64,000 nucleotides of DNA, from NCBI GenBank assembly GCA_002189035.1, contig NEEC01000021.1:372001-436000 (forward strand), in the 5' to 3' direction. Below the pieces are notes generated by a model. It did not search any database and was not told where the DNA came from. It was given only the letters and a program-made list of their open reading frames with translations. The stretch's first letter is position 1. Each line of letters starts with the position of its first letter. This document shows, in pieces, positions 47,501-59,700 of the stretch. The stretch comes from Utricularia gibba (taxonomy: Eukaryota > Streptophyta > Magnoliopsida > Lamiales > Lentibulariaceae). The position numbers and the translations under genes are program-made.

Positions 47501-49220
47501 TAGTATTTGAAGATCATCTATCGTAACTCTAGCAGTTTGAGGGAAGATTATGCCCAAAAGAGCTTTGTTATGCTTGATAGGGTGAAGAAGTTGTTCGAGA
47601 TATTGATTTGGCTCATGAAGGAGATCAAGATTTTTAATAACATTACCGTGCAAGTATCAAAACACAGATGTTAAGTGTAATTTTCTATATATTTTGCATG
47701 TATTTTTATGAATTAATTTGTGTTAGTTTTGCTTAATAATTGAAGTATTTTTACTGTAAAATATAACGTTTTTTATGTTTTGTTCTAATTTCTGTGTGTT
47801 TAGATGAATGTTTGAATTAAAAACCGAAGGTTGGAGTCAGAAGCAATGCAAAGGATGAATGATTTTTTAATAAAAGGAAGAGCATTGAACCCACTACGTT
47901 AAGGCTCACAAGATGAGTATTCTATTCTACTTTGGTTGATGGCTTCGTAAGTGGCGTGGAACAATCCTTCAAAATGGGAATAGAGAGACATTCCCGCTCA
48001 ATTTCTTTTAGAGGTCAATTTGTATTATCCATCCTCCAGGTTCTTTATTAAAATGTGGGTTTGAAAGGAAGACAATGAGACTCCCTTCTCAGGTAGGCAA
48101 CAGCATTCACACTTCTGCCAATTTTTGGTGTGGTGCATGCCTGTGAGAGCCAATTCACAATACATAATCAAATTGCTTACACATTCAGCATGTTGAAATT
48201 TAGGATCCAATAAATTGACGCGTGCATGTACGAAGTTTAAGTATATAATAAATATAAATTTTAATAAAAAAATTAATTTAAACTAATTATTAATGATTTT
48301 TAAATTTTTATATACTTGATTGTTCTATTTGATTTTATAATGTGAGATTGTCTATTCTAATAATATACTATGTAATGCATTGAACCTTTGGAAATGGTGA
48401 ACACAACTGAGTGATTTCATTAAATTTTCCTTTCTTTCCTTTATAAAACCCAAATTTGGTGGTTTTTACAGTTAAAACTATGATGAAGCCATTGAAGAAG
48501 TGGAAGAAAGGCATTGCCACAAGGACGAAAAAACGAAGCCCAATAAAGAGTCGAACATTGTCTCTTACAAGCAAAAAATCAGGAGGCACAAGGATAGAAC
48601 CAAGCTACGACGGCAATTGACGATGGAGGAACACAACCGGAACTAGTAGACTAATAAGGGTGAAGTAAACACTAAGGAAAAACAATTCTTGGATTCCATC
48701 ATGAAGAAGCGGCATGATGGGCAACATCCCCAATTCCAAAACATGGATTGTGTACAAAATCCAATGAAATGACCGACTTATTTTTGACGGACATCTAAAA
48801 GACAATGAAAATGGTGGGATGGTGAGAGTAACCCACTTTGACCAAGTTTTTTGGCCTCACAGACACTTCATCATGGGTTGGACAACACGAAAAAGACCCT
48901 TCAAATGACTTCAAGAGATGGAGGAGATACAAGGTGTGGTGTGGGTTTGGGCACAGAGGTTGAATATGAAGCAAACCAGACGATGCTTCAAACGTGTGTT
49001 GCAGAAGACGCCTTGTGTTTGGGTGTCGGTGAAAAAAATCATTCTTGAATCTCATAAACCAGCTGATGAAATGTTTGTGCAGGAAACCGAAGCATGAAAT
49101 TACGGGGAAATGAAGACCGGAGACTTGAAATTAGAACCGTTCTCGGATTCATCTTTCCATATTTCTACACTGACCCACAAACAAACCATTTCACACGCAC
49201 ACTCCAAACTTTCTTACGCG
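44560..49220. other. Spacer with repeat relics, no supported gene
   Basis: After the Mpv17 promoter the sequence becomes AT-rich. A run of TTTTTCA-type heptamers occurs at about 46193-46223. Minus-strand open frames at 47348-47653 and 48368-48805 are hydrophobic but have no recognised domain, and plus-strand Lys-rich sequence lies opposite the latter. I could not assign any of it. Confidence 0.4.
48205..48370. repeat. Dispersed repeat, copy 3
   Basis: Ordered matches to copies 1 and 2: AAACTAATTATTAATGATTT, TATATACTTGATTGTTCTAT and TGAGATTGTCTATTCTAATA. Confidence 0.5.
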
Positions 49221-49262
49221 TACATCTACTTCTTGCTTGTCGATCGGGAGCCGCCGCAGGCC

Positions 49263-49463
49263 TCAGAGCTGCGTTTTTCCCGGAGAGTCGGCGGCTTTGA
49301 GCGTCTTGTCGATGAGCTGCCGCGCCTTCCGGCTCCGGATCTCGAACCTGACGCTCGCCGTTTTCTCGATCTTCACGTACGGCTTCTTCGTCTTCTTCCT
49401 CCCCTTCAGGGACCGCACCTTGGACTTTATCGATTCCACGAGATTTTCCAAAGGAGTCGCCAT
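49263..49463 (-). CDS. Small intronless basic protein, 66 residues
   Basis: The frame opens MATPLENLVESIKSKVRSLK and is strongly basic (GRKKTKKPYVKIEK), then ASVRFEIRSRKARQLIDKTL and a short tail KAADSPGKTQL. GC-rich third positions contrast with the flanks and support real coding. There is no signal peptide or membrane span. The middle could be a short amphipathic helix with nuclear-localisation-like basic runs. I do not recognise a named family. Complementary open frames on the plus strand (49110-49515) look like shadows because they lack this compositional order. The start codon is the first ATG in this frame after an upstream stop. Function unknown. Confidence 0.65.
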   Translation of the reverse strand: MATPLENLVESIKSKVRSLKGRKKTKKPYVKIEKTASVRFEIRSRKARQLIDKTLKAADSPGKTQL

Positions 49464-49529
49464 CCCGCAACCAGACGGAACCGGGAGATGGATTTCAGTT
49501 TCACGGAGTAACTAAATCCTGGAAGGAAG

Positions 49530-51144
49530 CCTCCTCATAAATACTTAAGCTGACTTTTTATTTATAAATAAATGAATAAATAAATAATCCGTTTATATTA
49601 ATTAACACAGAATTTTATTATTTATTTTTAATCGTGTACATGCACCTAAGAAAAAGGAATGGACAAATCATCTAATTTTGATAATGATAGAATCCTACCA
49701 CTCTCATAAAAACAATAAAAAAAGACACTTGATTAAATGTACATTTAAAACAAATCGATTTTTTAACTCAATATATAGTTGGGAATTTAATTATTTTTGG
49801 ATATAAAATCTCCGTATTAAATGAGAATTGGTAAAACATTTAACGGATATTCTGTAATTTGAATCTAATTATATAAACGATAATCAATTTTGAGATTATA
49901 AAAATATTTTGTAGTATATCATAAAGTTTACTATATTAAATATTATATACTTTAATTTTATGATGTAAACATATTTTTAAAATAGATAAACATTGAAAAA
50001 TATTTTTAATTAATCACTTATTTAAATATCAAAATAGAGATTAAATAAATTTAATAACTTTTGAATTTAATCGCATAATCTTGACTCATGATTTTACTAT
50101 GAAATAATTAATTATTAGAATCTTTAAAAATTAAAAAAAAATCACTTCAAAAAATTATGTAAACATAACCGTCTCTAAAGCTGCGTTTTTTATAATTCAT
50201 AATAAATTTGAATCCTTTATGTTGAAATAAATTTACTGTATGTTTATAATATTATCGTATATTGGTAAATGCATTTAAAATAAATAAATAAGCTGCAATT
50301 AGAATGTTAAAGATAATTTTGAGAAATTTTTTTATTAATTAATATAATTTTGTATGTAGGCATGATATTTTAAAAATTAAAGGCGTTATTTTGACTTTCC
50401 TTAGATTCTACCTTAATAAATCTGCATTTAATAATGTCAACTATCAAACATCCCCCCTTACACTTGCAAGGAAAACCATCTGCTAACGAAAAGAGGAATC
50501 AAATTGGATTTTAATTATTATCACTATAGATGTATTTCATATGTGGTATTATATGAAAAATATTAATAAATATATTAAAATCTTACGTTTTTTTTATGTA
50601 AGATAAGATTTACCATAAGATTTCAATCTCTCATTTTTATCCTTTATTTTTACTTTTTTATTTATCTTAAAATAATTAGAAGATAATTATATTTTAGTAT
50701 AAGATATTTCGCATGCATATAGTCCTAATAAACTCACATTACGAGTATATTAGAGAGAATTTCAACAGCTTTGTTGGATAGAATCTCCCATTTTCCATAG
50801 TTTACGCGTCATTAATTTCGCATTTCTCAACCCGAACGAATTAATGCCATAGGGGAGTGTTGGCATTCAAATGGGAATGAATGAGGGATTGATTGATTGG
50901 TTTCGTGGAGGACTTTCCACCGGGTGGCGTCCTCGTCGTCGTCGTTCTTGAAGAAGAAGCTCGCTCGTAGGACGGTCGCCTCGCGCCGTCGCGCAAGTCT
51001 GGGAGACATTTAATGATTCAAACAAGGGGTGCGCACACCCACCGACTTCAGAGAACCAGCGGTTGCTCTGGCCAACCGCAAGCAGAGTCGTGTGGGCTGC
51101 TTCTGCCGGCGTCGGAGGAAATTACGCCACGGGTGGTGTTAGGG
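49530..51144. other. AT-rich spacer and a GC-rich patch
   Basis: Strongly AT-rich to about 50800. A GC-rich patch (50880-51140) holds a minus-strand open frame (50827-51009, start MSPRLARRREATVLRASFFF) with no recognised domain. This might be a first exon or promoter fragment, but is not supported further. Confidence 0.35.
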
Positions 51145-52009
51145 CATGTTTGGTAGTAAGGCTCAATGAATAGTGGTTAGAATTACTGAGATTTAAAATT
51201 GAGTTTAAAGTTATCTTCAATTTAGATAAAAACGAGAGTTTGGTAATAATGTTTATTTAAACACTCATTTATAGTATAATTTGTTTAATAGATAACATTC
51301 ATTTTATTTTAAACATACTAAGGAAGTGGATTTAGTTTAAATCTAATAAATCTAGAAAATTGATGTTTATTTTAAACTAGGATTTAAATTGAACTTTTCT
51401 ATCAAATACGCACACAATTAATGGGGGTAAAAATCGGATATGATTAGTCGGTTTCTGAAAAAGAGCCAAAAGGCATTCTAATAGTTGTGGCATCGGCCGA
51501 CAAACCGATAACTATTAGAGATTAGACAGTTGCGACCGTTTTGTACAGTTTGAAAAGTGGTCAAATTACGGTCGAGCAGGTGGTGGCAATCTAATAAACA
51601 CAACCACAAGACATATTGCAGGTGTAGAAAGTTGTCGATATCTACATAACTCAAGATTCGGGCAAATCGATCTCTCCTATAAGTATGAGGAATTCTGAAG
51701 AAAAAAAGTTTCGACTTTAAGCCCTTCAACTTGTATCTCTTCCCACCATCTTCTAGTGAAGATTTTTTCGGCAAGTTCCGACAACTCCATGGTTTTTCCG
51801 TTCCCCGATGGTTTCTACATAAAAATCTCTGCCTATTTTCATTCCTGCTAAACGAATCGAATGAAACACTAAAAACATAACTAGGTGTGGCACATCCAGC
51901 TGCACCCATAACCCGAAAATCGGCCCCCTCTTGAATACCAATTTTCACCCTCAACAATAATATTAAATCAAACCTGATAAAATCAACCTAAACACTCCTA
52001 CCAAACGTG
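51145..52009. mobile_element. Probable hAT-like non-autonomous element
   Basis: The left end CATGTTTGGTAG (51145-51156) is the near-perfect inverted match of the right end CTACCAAACGTG (51998-52009). Flanks read TGTTAGGG (51137-51144) and CGTTAGGG (52011-52018), seven of eight identical, an 8-bp-type target duplication with one extra base. The length is about 865 bases. A 159-residue minus-strand open frame (51478-51957) lies inside and has no recognisable transposase motif. Confidence 0.6.
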
Positions 52010-52019
52010 ACGTTAGGGT

Positions 52020-52682
52020 TATAAAGCTGCTGCCGCGCGCGGATGAGATTATTAATTATACATATTATTACTAATACTAATATTTATCATATTATTAATT
52101 AATATATTTATAAGATATTAGTTCTTAAATGTGTTATTTCATGTAGTGAATAATTATTAAATCATGGTACAAATGAACATGATAACAAACATATGAAGCA
52201 AATAGTCAATTTTCAACAAAAAATTGTCATATTTTTCCATTTACCCAATTTCGTCTATATTTATTTATTATCAGGATTAGATGAGTTGTGTAAGGTATTT
52301 TTGGAATGCGGGATAGGAATCTATTTTGCTGATAAATATCACCAAATTCATGGAGAGATCAACCATTACAAAGACAAGGCTTTTCTGGTCTACATGTGCA
52401 CAATCCCAAGATGAAGGCAGATCAGTCACTGCACTGCATCCTCTAAACTCCTCTTCCTGGAAAGCAAGAAAAATAAGCAAGCATCATGGCATGAAGCAAA
52501 GTGGAACACCATGGGCTGAAGCCATTGCTAATTCAATCCCGCAATACATGCATTCCTTAGAATCTAGCCATCATTCAAACATTTGCCACCCAAACTGATA
52601 GAGATGCTACTTTTCAGATGCCTGTGTGAGCAGAGTAAGCTATTGGGGGGAGGGGGAGGTGCTTACTTGGCTAACGAATCCA
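52020..52682. other. Spacer and 3' flank of the next gene
   Basis: AT-rich to about 52250, then mixed composition. Short open frames on both strands have no recognised content. The part nearest 52680 is probably the 3' UTR of the minus-strand gene. Confidence 0.4.
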
Positions 52683-54002
52683 TCAATTCGGAAGAGAGGT
52701 TGGATACATCCTTTCAGTTTCAAGGAGTAGATAGGGGTCAACATACTGTGGTGGATAGGTGGCAGCATTCGATCCAAAATGAATGAACTCCGTGCCGAAG
52801 TACTACACAAGAGAGTCGTACATTTATCTAGCTGATAATTAGAGAACCAACAAGCCAAGGGAAACAGTGCAGGGTTCTAATTAGAGAAGGGAGCTGAAGT
52901 TACCAGATATATGGCGGAGAAGGATGCAATAGTGGCGAGAATCAATGGCCAAAATGCAAGAAAGAAGGTAGCTCCAAGCGTCAGGAGAACCTTGGCCCGT
53001 GGAATCAAACCCTTCGATGCAAAAAAGGCTAGATGAACACCAAACATAAGCAACGGAAATTGAAACGAAGTTTATGAGGACGTCTCAAGTATATTCATCC
53101 AACAACTAGAAGCTCGTTAATAACAACTGAATTCCTGGTTACCACTTTGCTAATTTTGTCACCATTTTATGCATTGATCCGCTGCCAAGTTCAGGTTTCA
53201 TATAAAATGAGACGACGATGCACATCAACAATTAAAAAAAGAGCTACATGCTAAATACCAAGGAGTAGATATTCACCAACCTCCAAACCTTCACTATTCA
53301 GTGCTCTTGATGATTCCAGTTGGTTGAACATGCCAATCTGGGCATCATTTTTGGACCCACTCCTTCTCGAATAACTCCAACCCCCATCTTCATCTCTGAA
53401 ATTCTCGGCACCCCTTTCAGTACTACTATCATTTTCATCAAGCAAAGTTGGACTTATCCCCCGTTTCCTAAGTTCTTTCGTGAATAATGACTCGGGTGGT
53501 TCTTCACCTGAGACACACAAAAAAAGAAGCATTCTCCAAATCCCCATCTCAATCTTCACAAGAAATTTACAACATACTATACCGGATTACAACTGGGCAT
53601 CATAAACTTTACATCGATTACTATATGGAGGCAGGGATCTCTGTTTTGCATCATGCATAGTTTCAGATGCTCTCATAAGAATGGATATGTGAAGTATCGG
53701 AATACATAACTGCGTATATCTATTAAAAAGCTCTCCGAAGCAGAGACTGAACACGCAAAGCTCAACAAACTCGATAACACAACGCAAAATAATAATAAAA
53801 CCCAAGACTAAAGGTTTCCCTTACCGTTGCTTTGATTTCCTCCGTCATCTGCTTTGCAATAAATCCTACCACTCACCCCTCCCGGATTACGAACTCTAAC
53901 GCTGCTTCTTGCCAAAATCCACGAATCGAATTCCGAACAGAAACACCCCAGTTTCACCCGCGAATTCGCCGTGCTCAATTTCATCAGCTGAACGCAAGCC
54001 AT
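52683..54002 (-). CDS. Conserved plant protein with one or two membrane spans, probably plastid
   Basis: Four exons on the minus strand, 53825-54002, 53281-53507, 52904-53011 and 52683-52802, sum to 633 bases, 210 residues. The N-terminal MACVQLMKLSTANSRVKLGC with a following Ser/Arg-rich part resembles a chloroplast transit peptide. Exon 2 is polar and charged (EEPPESLFTKELRKRGISPT). Exon 3 encodes GLIPRAKVLLTLGATFFLAF followed by more hydrophobic residues, a long membrane segment that may be one or two spans. Exon 4 gives YFGTEFIHFG and the tail PPQYVDPYLLLETERM. The ordered structure resembles an uncharacterised plant-conserved plastid protein, and I cannot name a function. An in-frame ATG at 54203 with no intervening stop could add 67 residues. 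I prefer 54002 because the sequence after it looks like a transit peptide. Confidence 0.8.
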
Positions 54003-54209
54003 TTCTACCCACGACGATGAGAACCCCCAATCCCCTCGCCGAAGAAATCGGAAGATACTCTCAACCACGGCTCCCTGGTATTCTCTCGGAGAAGATCGAA
54101 TGAAATGAAGCCACGTTTTCCATCGAAGTTCACGCCACCTGAACGCGTGAGCGGCGGAGGAGCATCGAGCATACCCATTGTAGGTCCCACCGCGCGGCCC
54201 CATCGCCGT

Positions 54210-54900
54210 TGCCGCCTCATGCTTGATAATGACGTGGCAACATCCCCTTCCCTCGTGGACTTCCTTCGTATTGTATTATTAATTTAATATATTAGTTAAT
54301 TTTATGTAAAAAAAATCATTGGAAATCATTTTAAATAATCTATTTTTTTAGTGGCATATCAAAAGAAGTTTAGAAATTATCTTTTTTATTCAATATTTGT
54401 TTAGAAATATTAACAAATTTAATAGCCTCCTAAAAAAGTTAATGTAATTATTTTATTTTAATTTGATTAATCGTAAAATAAATGAAAAAACCAAATATCA
54501 TTTAATTAAAAAAATTCACGTGGAAATTTTTTTTGAAAGACATAATTAAAAGAGTTATGTGATTATTTTACAAGTCACTCATATACTAGAAATTGATATA
54601 TTTCTTGACATTCGTATATTTGTAATCGTAAACAAATTTATCAAATATGATCTAAGTCGAATATTTGTTGTTCGATAAATCCAAGTTATTGAAGCAATAA
54701 GAGCTGATAATTTGTATAATTTTTCAAAGATCAAGAATTGTTTTAAAAAATATATTAAGCAACACATGTAAGTTGCCAAGATATATATATGGTAGCAGCA
54801 AGCAAACAGACCTATGGCTAATGCTGAAGAATGAAGGAAAGTATACAAATGCAGCAACGCCAAAGCTGGTGTGAGAGGGTGGGGATTTGAGTTTATGAGG
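54210..54900. other. Intergenic, promoter side then AT-rich
   Basis: GC-rich up to about 54270 (promoter of the 52.7-54.0 kb gene), then AT-rich. Nothing else recognised. The last part is the 3' flank of the acidic-protein gene. Confidence 0.4.
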
Positions 54901-54907
54901 TGCAGCT

Positions 54908-56206
54908 TCATTCAGCAGCCACACCTTCAGTGTCACCTCCTCTGTTCTCTACATCTTTAATGGCATCCATGATGTCGTTCTGTATATCATTGGCGCCATC
55001 TTTATCCAATGTCTCAGATTCATCTTCTTCATCATTTGTTTCTGAAGTAGAGTTGTTTTCTGTCGAGCTTTTATCTGATTCCTCAGTTGCAGCCATCTCT
55101 TCTTCCATTGTTTCACTTAGGGAGTCTGTGGTTTCAGCAGAAACTGTTGAATTTGAACTATCAGACTGATCGGAGGCAGCGGAAACTTGATCAAACTTGG
55201 TTTCGTGGTCGCCCGTATCATCGTTCTCCTCCCATGTGCTTCCTGTCGCATTCTTTATGGAGATATCAGCCATCTCTTCTTCCATTGTTTCATCAAGGGA
55301 GTCCGTGGTTTCAGCAGAAACTGTTGAATTTGAACTATCAGACTGATCTGATTCAGCAGAAACTTGATCAAGCGTAGTTTCGAGGTTGCCCGTATCATCG
55401 TTCTCCTCCAATGTGGTTCCTGTCACATTCTTTACGGATGCATCATCATCCTCAGCTTCCAAATCCATTGAGTTGTTGCCCATCAAACGATCACTGGAAT
55501 CTTCTATTGCTGCGCTTTTGGAGTTCTCATCTTCCAACTCATCTCCGTTTTCTGAACCAGTAACTTCCTCCTCCAAGTTTCTTACACTGTCACTCTTGGC
55601 AGTTTCCTCTGAAACTTCATTGTCATTTCCTTGTTCCAAGTCCGCTTCAGGCTGTTCATCATCCTCTGAAAACTTGTCTTCATTTTCCTTGGATCCCTCT
55701 TGAGAATCATGCGCCACAGCACTGGAGGCATCATCTGCCTTGTAGTTACTCTCCCTTGCTTCAGGGACATTTTCTGCCTCCTGATCAGTCTCCTCTTCTT
55801 CCTCATCCGATTTATGCCCCTCGTTAGATTCGGTTTCCTCTACTTCATTCTCATCATCAGATCCGCCATGTTGGTTCTTATCAGTTACCTCGACTCCACT
55901 GGCATCGCCTTCTTCCAAAGTATTGTCCTCTTCCCCGCCATTGATTTCCTCAATTTTTGCTGTGAACACTGTTTCCTCAAACCTATCCTGCATCCCCTTT
56001 CTTCCAAGTTTCATAATCTCATCCGCATGTAAGATTTCAGGTAAGCTTGAAGCCTCAGATTTGCCATGTTCTAGGCTCTTCTGATGGGAATGCTTCAATT
56101 GGTACAACAACCAAAAGCACACCCCGAGCAACAGAGAATACTGCACGAAATGCTTCACATTGATCCCCTTGGATCTTTGATTTCTAGCAGGGAACTGCCT
56201 ATACAT
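54908..56206 (-). CDS. Highly acidic single-span membrane protein with internal duplication
   Basis: A single coding exon of 1299 bases, 432 residues. The start MYRQFPARNQRSKG is basic and is followed by one hydrophobic span (about residues 19-36, SLLLGVCFWLLYQL), then HSHQKSLEHGKSEAS. The rest is extremely rich in Glu, Asp, Ser and Thr with no recognised domain. It probably faces the lumen or exterior in type II orientation. Residues about 255-313 and 314-372 are near-identical copies (for example SSNSTVSAETTDSL in both). The 5' UTR appears to contain an intron (56228-56507), with acceptor TTGCAG and donor GGTAAC, and its first exon runs upstream to about 56700. Plants have similar Glu-rich anchored proteins of unknown role. 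The ATG at 56206 is the first after the acceptor. Confidence 0.85.
   Translation of the reverse strand: MYRQFPARNQRSKGINVKHFVQYSLLLGVCFWLLYQLKHSHQKSLEHGKSEASSLPEILHADEIMKLGRKGMQDRFEETVFTAKIEEINGGEEDNTLEEGDASGVEVTDKNQHGGSDDENEVEETESNEGHKSDEEEEETDQEAENVPEARESNYKADDASSAVAHDSQEGSKENEDKFSEDDEQPEADLEQGNDNEVSEETAKSDSVRNLEEEVTGSENGDELEDENSKSAAIEDSSDRLMGNNSMDLEAEDDDASVKNVTGTTLEENDDTGNLETTLDQVSAESDQSDSSNSTVSAETTDSLDETMEEEMADISIKNATGSTWEENDDTGDHETKFDQVSAASDQSDSSNSTVSAETTDSLSETMEEEMAATEESDKSSTENNSTSETNDEEDESETLDKDGANDIQNDIMDAIKDVENRGGDTEGVAAE
55090..55443 (-). repeat. 177-bp direct tandem duplication within the coding exon
   Basis: Two copies, 55090-55266 and 55267-55443, offset by exactly 177 bases (59 codons). 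Both contain CATCTCTTCTTCCATTGTTT and GAACTATCAGACTGATC on the plus strand. The frame is preserved and the protein copies differ at only about a dozen residues. Confidence 0.95.
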
Positions 56207-56720
56207 CTTCAATTCTTGAACCCCAACCTGCAACACAGCACAGAAAGAATCCAAATGCGAAGATTCAAGAACATTTCTTCATCACCCAAAATCCTAAAAC
56301 AAATACGTGCAATTTATCCAACAAACAGGAGACCCATGAAGTGCAACAAAAAGTATCCAGACCTCTACTCTTCAAATCCGATACCCATTTAGAAAAACCA
56401 TCAAAACACTCAAGTAAATTGCCAATTGCATCAGCAGTCCCCAAATCACAAATTTCGGTACACATCTTTGCAAGACAAAGCAAGCACGAAGGGTAGAAAA
56501 AAGTTACCAGGGCTCAGAGCGAATGGTGAACGAAATCAAACAAGCACAATCCCAGAGACTCGAATGTCCCCACGAAGTTAACAGATCCGGAACTGAGCTT
56601 GAAGCAAATCGAAAATACCAACTGCTACCAAGTTCATTTATTGTTCCTAACTGCGCACCGACAATGCCGGAAGCATATTATCCTTCCTGGCGATGTGTTG
56701 GGGGCAAAAATCCCAAACTC
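56207..56720 (-). promoter_or_regulatory. 5' UTR with intron of the acidic-protein gene
   Basis: The coding exon is preceded by acceptor sequence TGTTGCAG (exon resumes at 56227) and donor CCTG|GTAACTT at about 56507, giving an inferred 280-base leader intron. Upstream, 56508 to about 56720 is GC-richer and likely the first non-coding exon. Transcript data would settle this. Confidence 0.5.
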
Positions 56721-56759
56721 CGGTGAAGTAATTGGATCAAATTCGCCGGGAATCCCTGC

Positions 56760-59700
56760 AAACTCTATGGAATAGGGGGATAAACAGAGCTACTCCTGCC
56801 TCAATAATTCATGCAACCTAACGAATTGCTAGTAGCCTCACGATTATGAACATTATTGATATTCATACAATCAATTGGGAATCTTGTTTTAAAATAGACT
56901 GATTAATCAATGATTGAACCCACTAATTAGTATTTGAGATTAGGGCAATTAATTACCGGATTAAGATGATAATCATATTAATTTGGTCCGATTATACTAA
57001 CTCAAGTTATTTAATAAATCATTTAACGATTGCAACGTTATTTATATTCGTAATTAAAATTTTAAATTCAGATTTTATTTCTGTGTCTTATTTTAAGTTA
57101 GTTTCTCCTATTGTAAAACTAATTTAAATTGCTATATCTTGATTCTTATTGATATAAATGTATTCATAAAATTCTTTCTTGGCAATGAAATTAGCCATTG
57201 AATTAAAAATAACATTGATTTATATTAAGATATAAGTTACATAAATGATTACAAAAATTTTTAAATTAATTTTTAATGATGGTATCACAAATCAGTTATA
57301 GATATAGAAAAAATGGATTTGAATAAATTGATACTTCTAATTTTATGTGAAACATTTTTATTGAAAATAAAAAATGTAAAATTATATGAGTTAAATATCC
57401 AAAACAAATAATATTATATACGATGAACATGGGTTATGATATATAATATCATATATATAGATATAAAACATAGAATTTGAATGTGATTGTGCCAAAATTT
57501 AAAAATAATCTCAATCCATGATTAATAACTACCTTAATAACATTTTAGAAATTGCAGTGTGCTTTCAATTTTTCAATTTTTAAGTGTAACATATATAAAT
57601 ATAAAACACATTGGATATGACATATAATTTCTCTAGTTAAGAAACTACAAATCATAAATTCTAAAACTAAAAGTATCAAACTTAGTAAACTCTTTATTCA
57701 CTATCAAATGGAAGTAATCTAATACAAAAATGATATTTTCAATCTTTAATTTATTTTTTATTAAAATAAATGATACTCAAATGTTTTAATGGTTACATGA
57801 TGGTTGAATCTTCCTTAAATTCAAGTGTCATTTGAATCATTCCTACAATAATAAATTTTTAGATGTAGAAGAAAGTTGAAATGAGGTGCATTAAGTGTTG
57901 AATTATCAATCTTAATGTCAGTTATTTAGCACTAAGTGTGAGTGGTCTCAACCCAAAGATTTGATGATAAAAAAGAGATATCAAGACAATATTTGACTTA
58001 GTAAAATTTTGATTTTAACATATTTGATCCACATAATTTACCGGTTCGTCATATTTGATCCACACAATTAAACCCATTCAATAATGATATTATTTTAATA
58101 CTATATAATTAATTATTGAAGATAGATGACCTTAATAGTCGCACCTACTTTCATTTTTTTAACCTATTTTGATATTAAATATATGTTTGTTTACCATATA
58201 TCCACACAATATCATACTAGAGATATTCTACTTTTATGCTAGACTCCTGTTTATTATATTTTGTGTTCTTTTGGATTTCATTAAACCTTTTCTTGTTTCC
58301 ATAAAGAAAGCATAAGATTAAAGATTACTACGATTAGACATATTATTTAAGTTCATAGTTTACGTTGTATCTATCTTGTAATTAATAATCTATTAATAAT
58401 CTATTATTTAAGTTCATAGTTTTTTTCCTTCGGGATTTTCAAGTAAAATTTGATGTTACCTTTGTTTTGCATAAACACCACATAAACACAAAGTTATTTT
58501 GAATCAAACACGATTCATGCCGAGCTACTTCTCGATCTTTCTTCTTTGAGATTTTTTAGCTATATTGATTGTATTGATATTTTGAAATAAGTATATATTT
58601 AATTTTTTTTCAATTTTTTTTGGTTAAATAATAATAAATTTATTTAAATATAGACAGTTTAGTTTAATATAAAATATTTTTTTAGAAATTAAAAAATAAA
58701 AAATAAAAATAGATGTAACTTATAAATAATCACGTATAGAAGTCAGAAAAAATAATCTACAAGGATGGATTAGACATGATCCATGTTCGTAAGTCAAAAC
58801 ATAAGAATAATACATTATTTTTCTCAATGGAAAATATGATAAATATTAAGGTGACTACTTAATGAAACTCGTTTAAGTTTCTTGTCTTACAAGAATTGAG
58901 AAGATATGGACAATTTTTTATGTACGATATTCAAAAACTTTTACTTATAGATAATTAGTTGGAGAAGAGATTTCATGAACTTGATCAGTTGTAGTTTATA
59001 AACTCAAATTGTATATTCATTTATTTTTTGATATTTTTTTCATAGGGAGTTAGTTACATACTTTCATACTCTATATATCGGTGGGAATTATACAATCGAT
59101 TTCTCGCTTGGGTTAATTGTTTATATAATTAGTTTATATATATACAATTTTTTAATATATTAACAATAATCAAAGATATGTGAATCTTTATGTTTCATTT
59201 ATTATATATTTTATTAAAAACATATTTCAGATAAACATTTTATATTTAAAGATGAATTATATGAATATATTATATATTTATCAAACAAAAATATTTATAT
59301 GAGTAATGTTTATGTATAATTCACACTAGTGTATATTATAAATTCTATCAACGTAAAGCAACACGCGTGCCACTTTAGTTTTGTTTTTACCAACACAAGG
59401 GCTATATATATAATCGATACTTTTGTCTTTTTTAGACAACGTCATGTAAATCATACTAAAAAGATTAATAAATTTTTAAATTCTACAAATAATATATGAA
59501 TATTCTTGTGTGCATATAAGTTGTCACATATGTTTTTTAATTGTATTTTCATATAACAACCATTTGCAACGGTGACAAGTGAACCTCATTTCGGATTTGA
59601 AACATTAGAGTATTCATCATTGATTTCTCTCTCACATATTAAGCACAAAAAATTACATATATGATAAGTAATTTTCTCACACAATCTTTTTATCACCATA

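Noticed and set aside
49110-49515. Long open frames on the plus strand opposite the small basic gene
   Set aside because: They are antisense to a more convincing protein; their Leu/Arg-rich content arises from the complement of its GC-rich codons.
51478-51957. A 159-residue minus-strand open frame
   Set aside because: It lies inside a probable transposon and shows no recognised domain; not listed as a gene.
55386-55703. Ser/Leu-rich plus-strand open frames across 54.9-56.0 kb
   Set aside because: They are the complement of Glu/Asp/Ser codons in the acidic protein and carry no independent domain.
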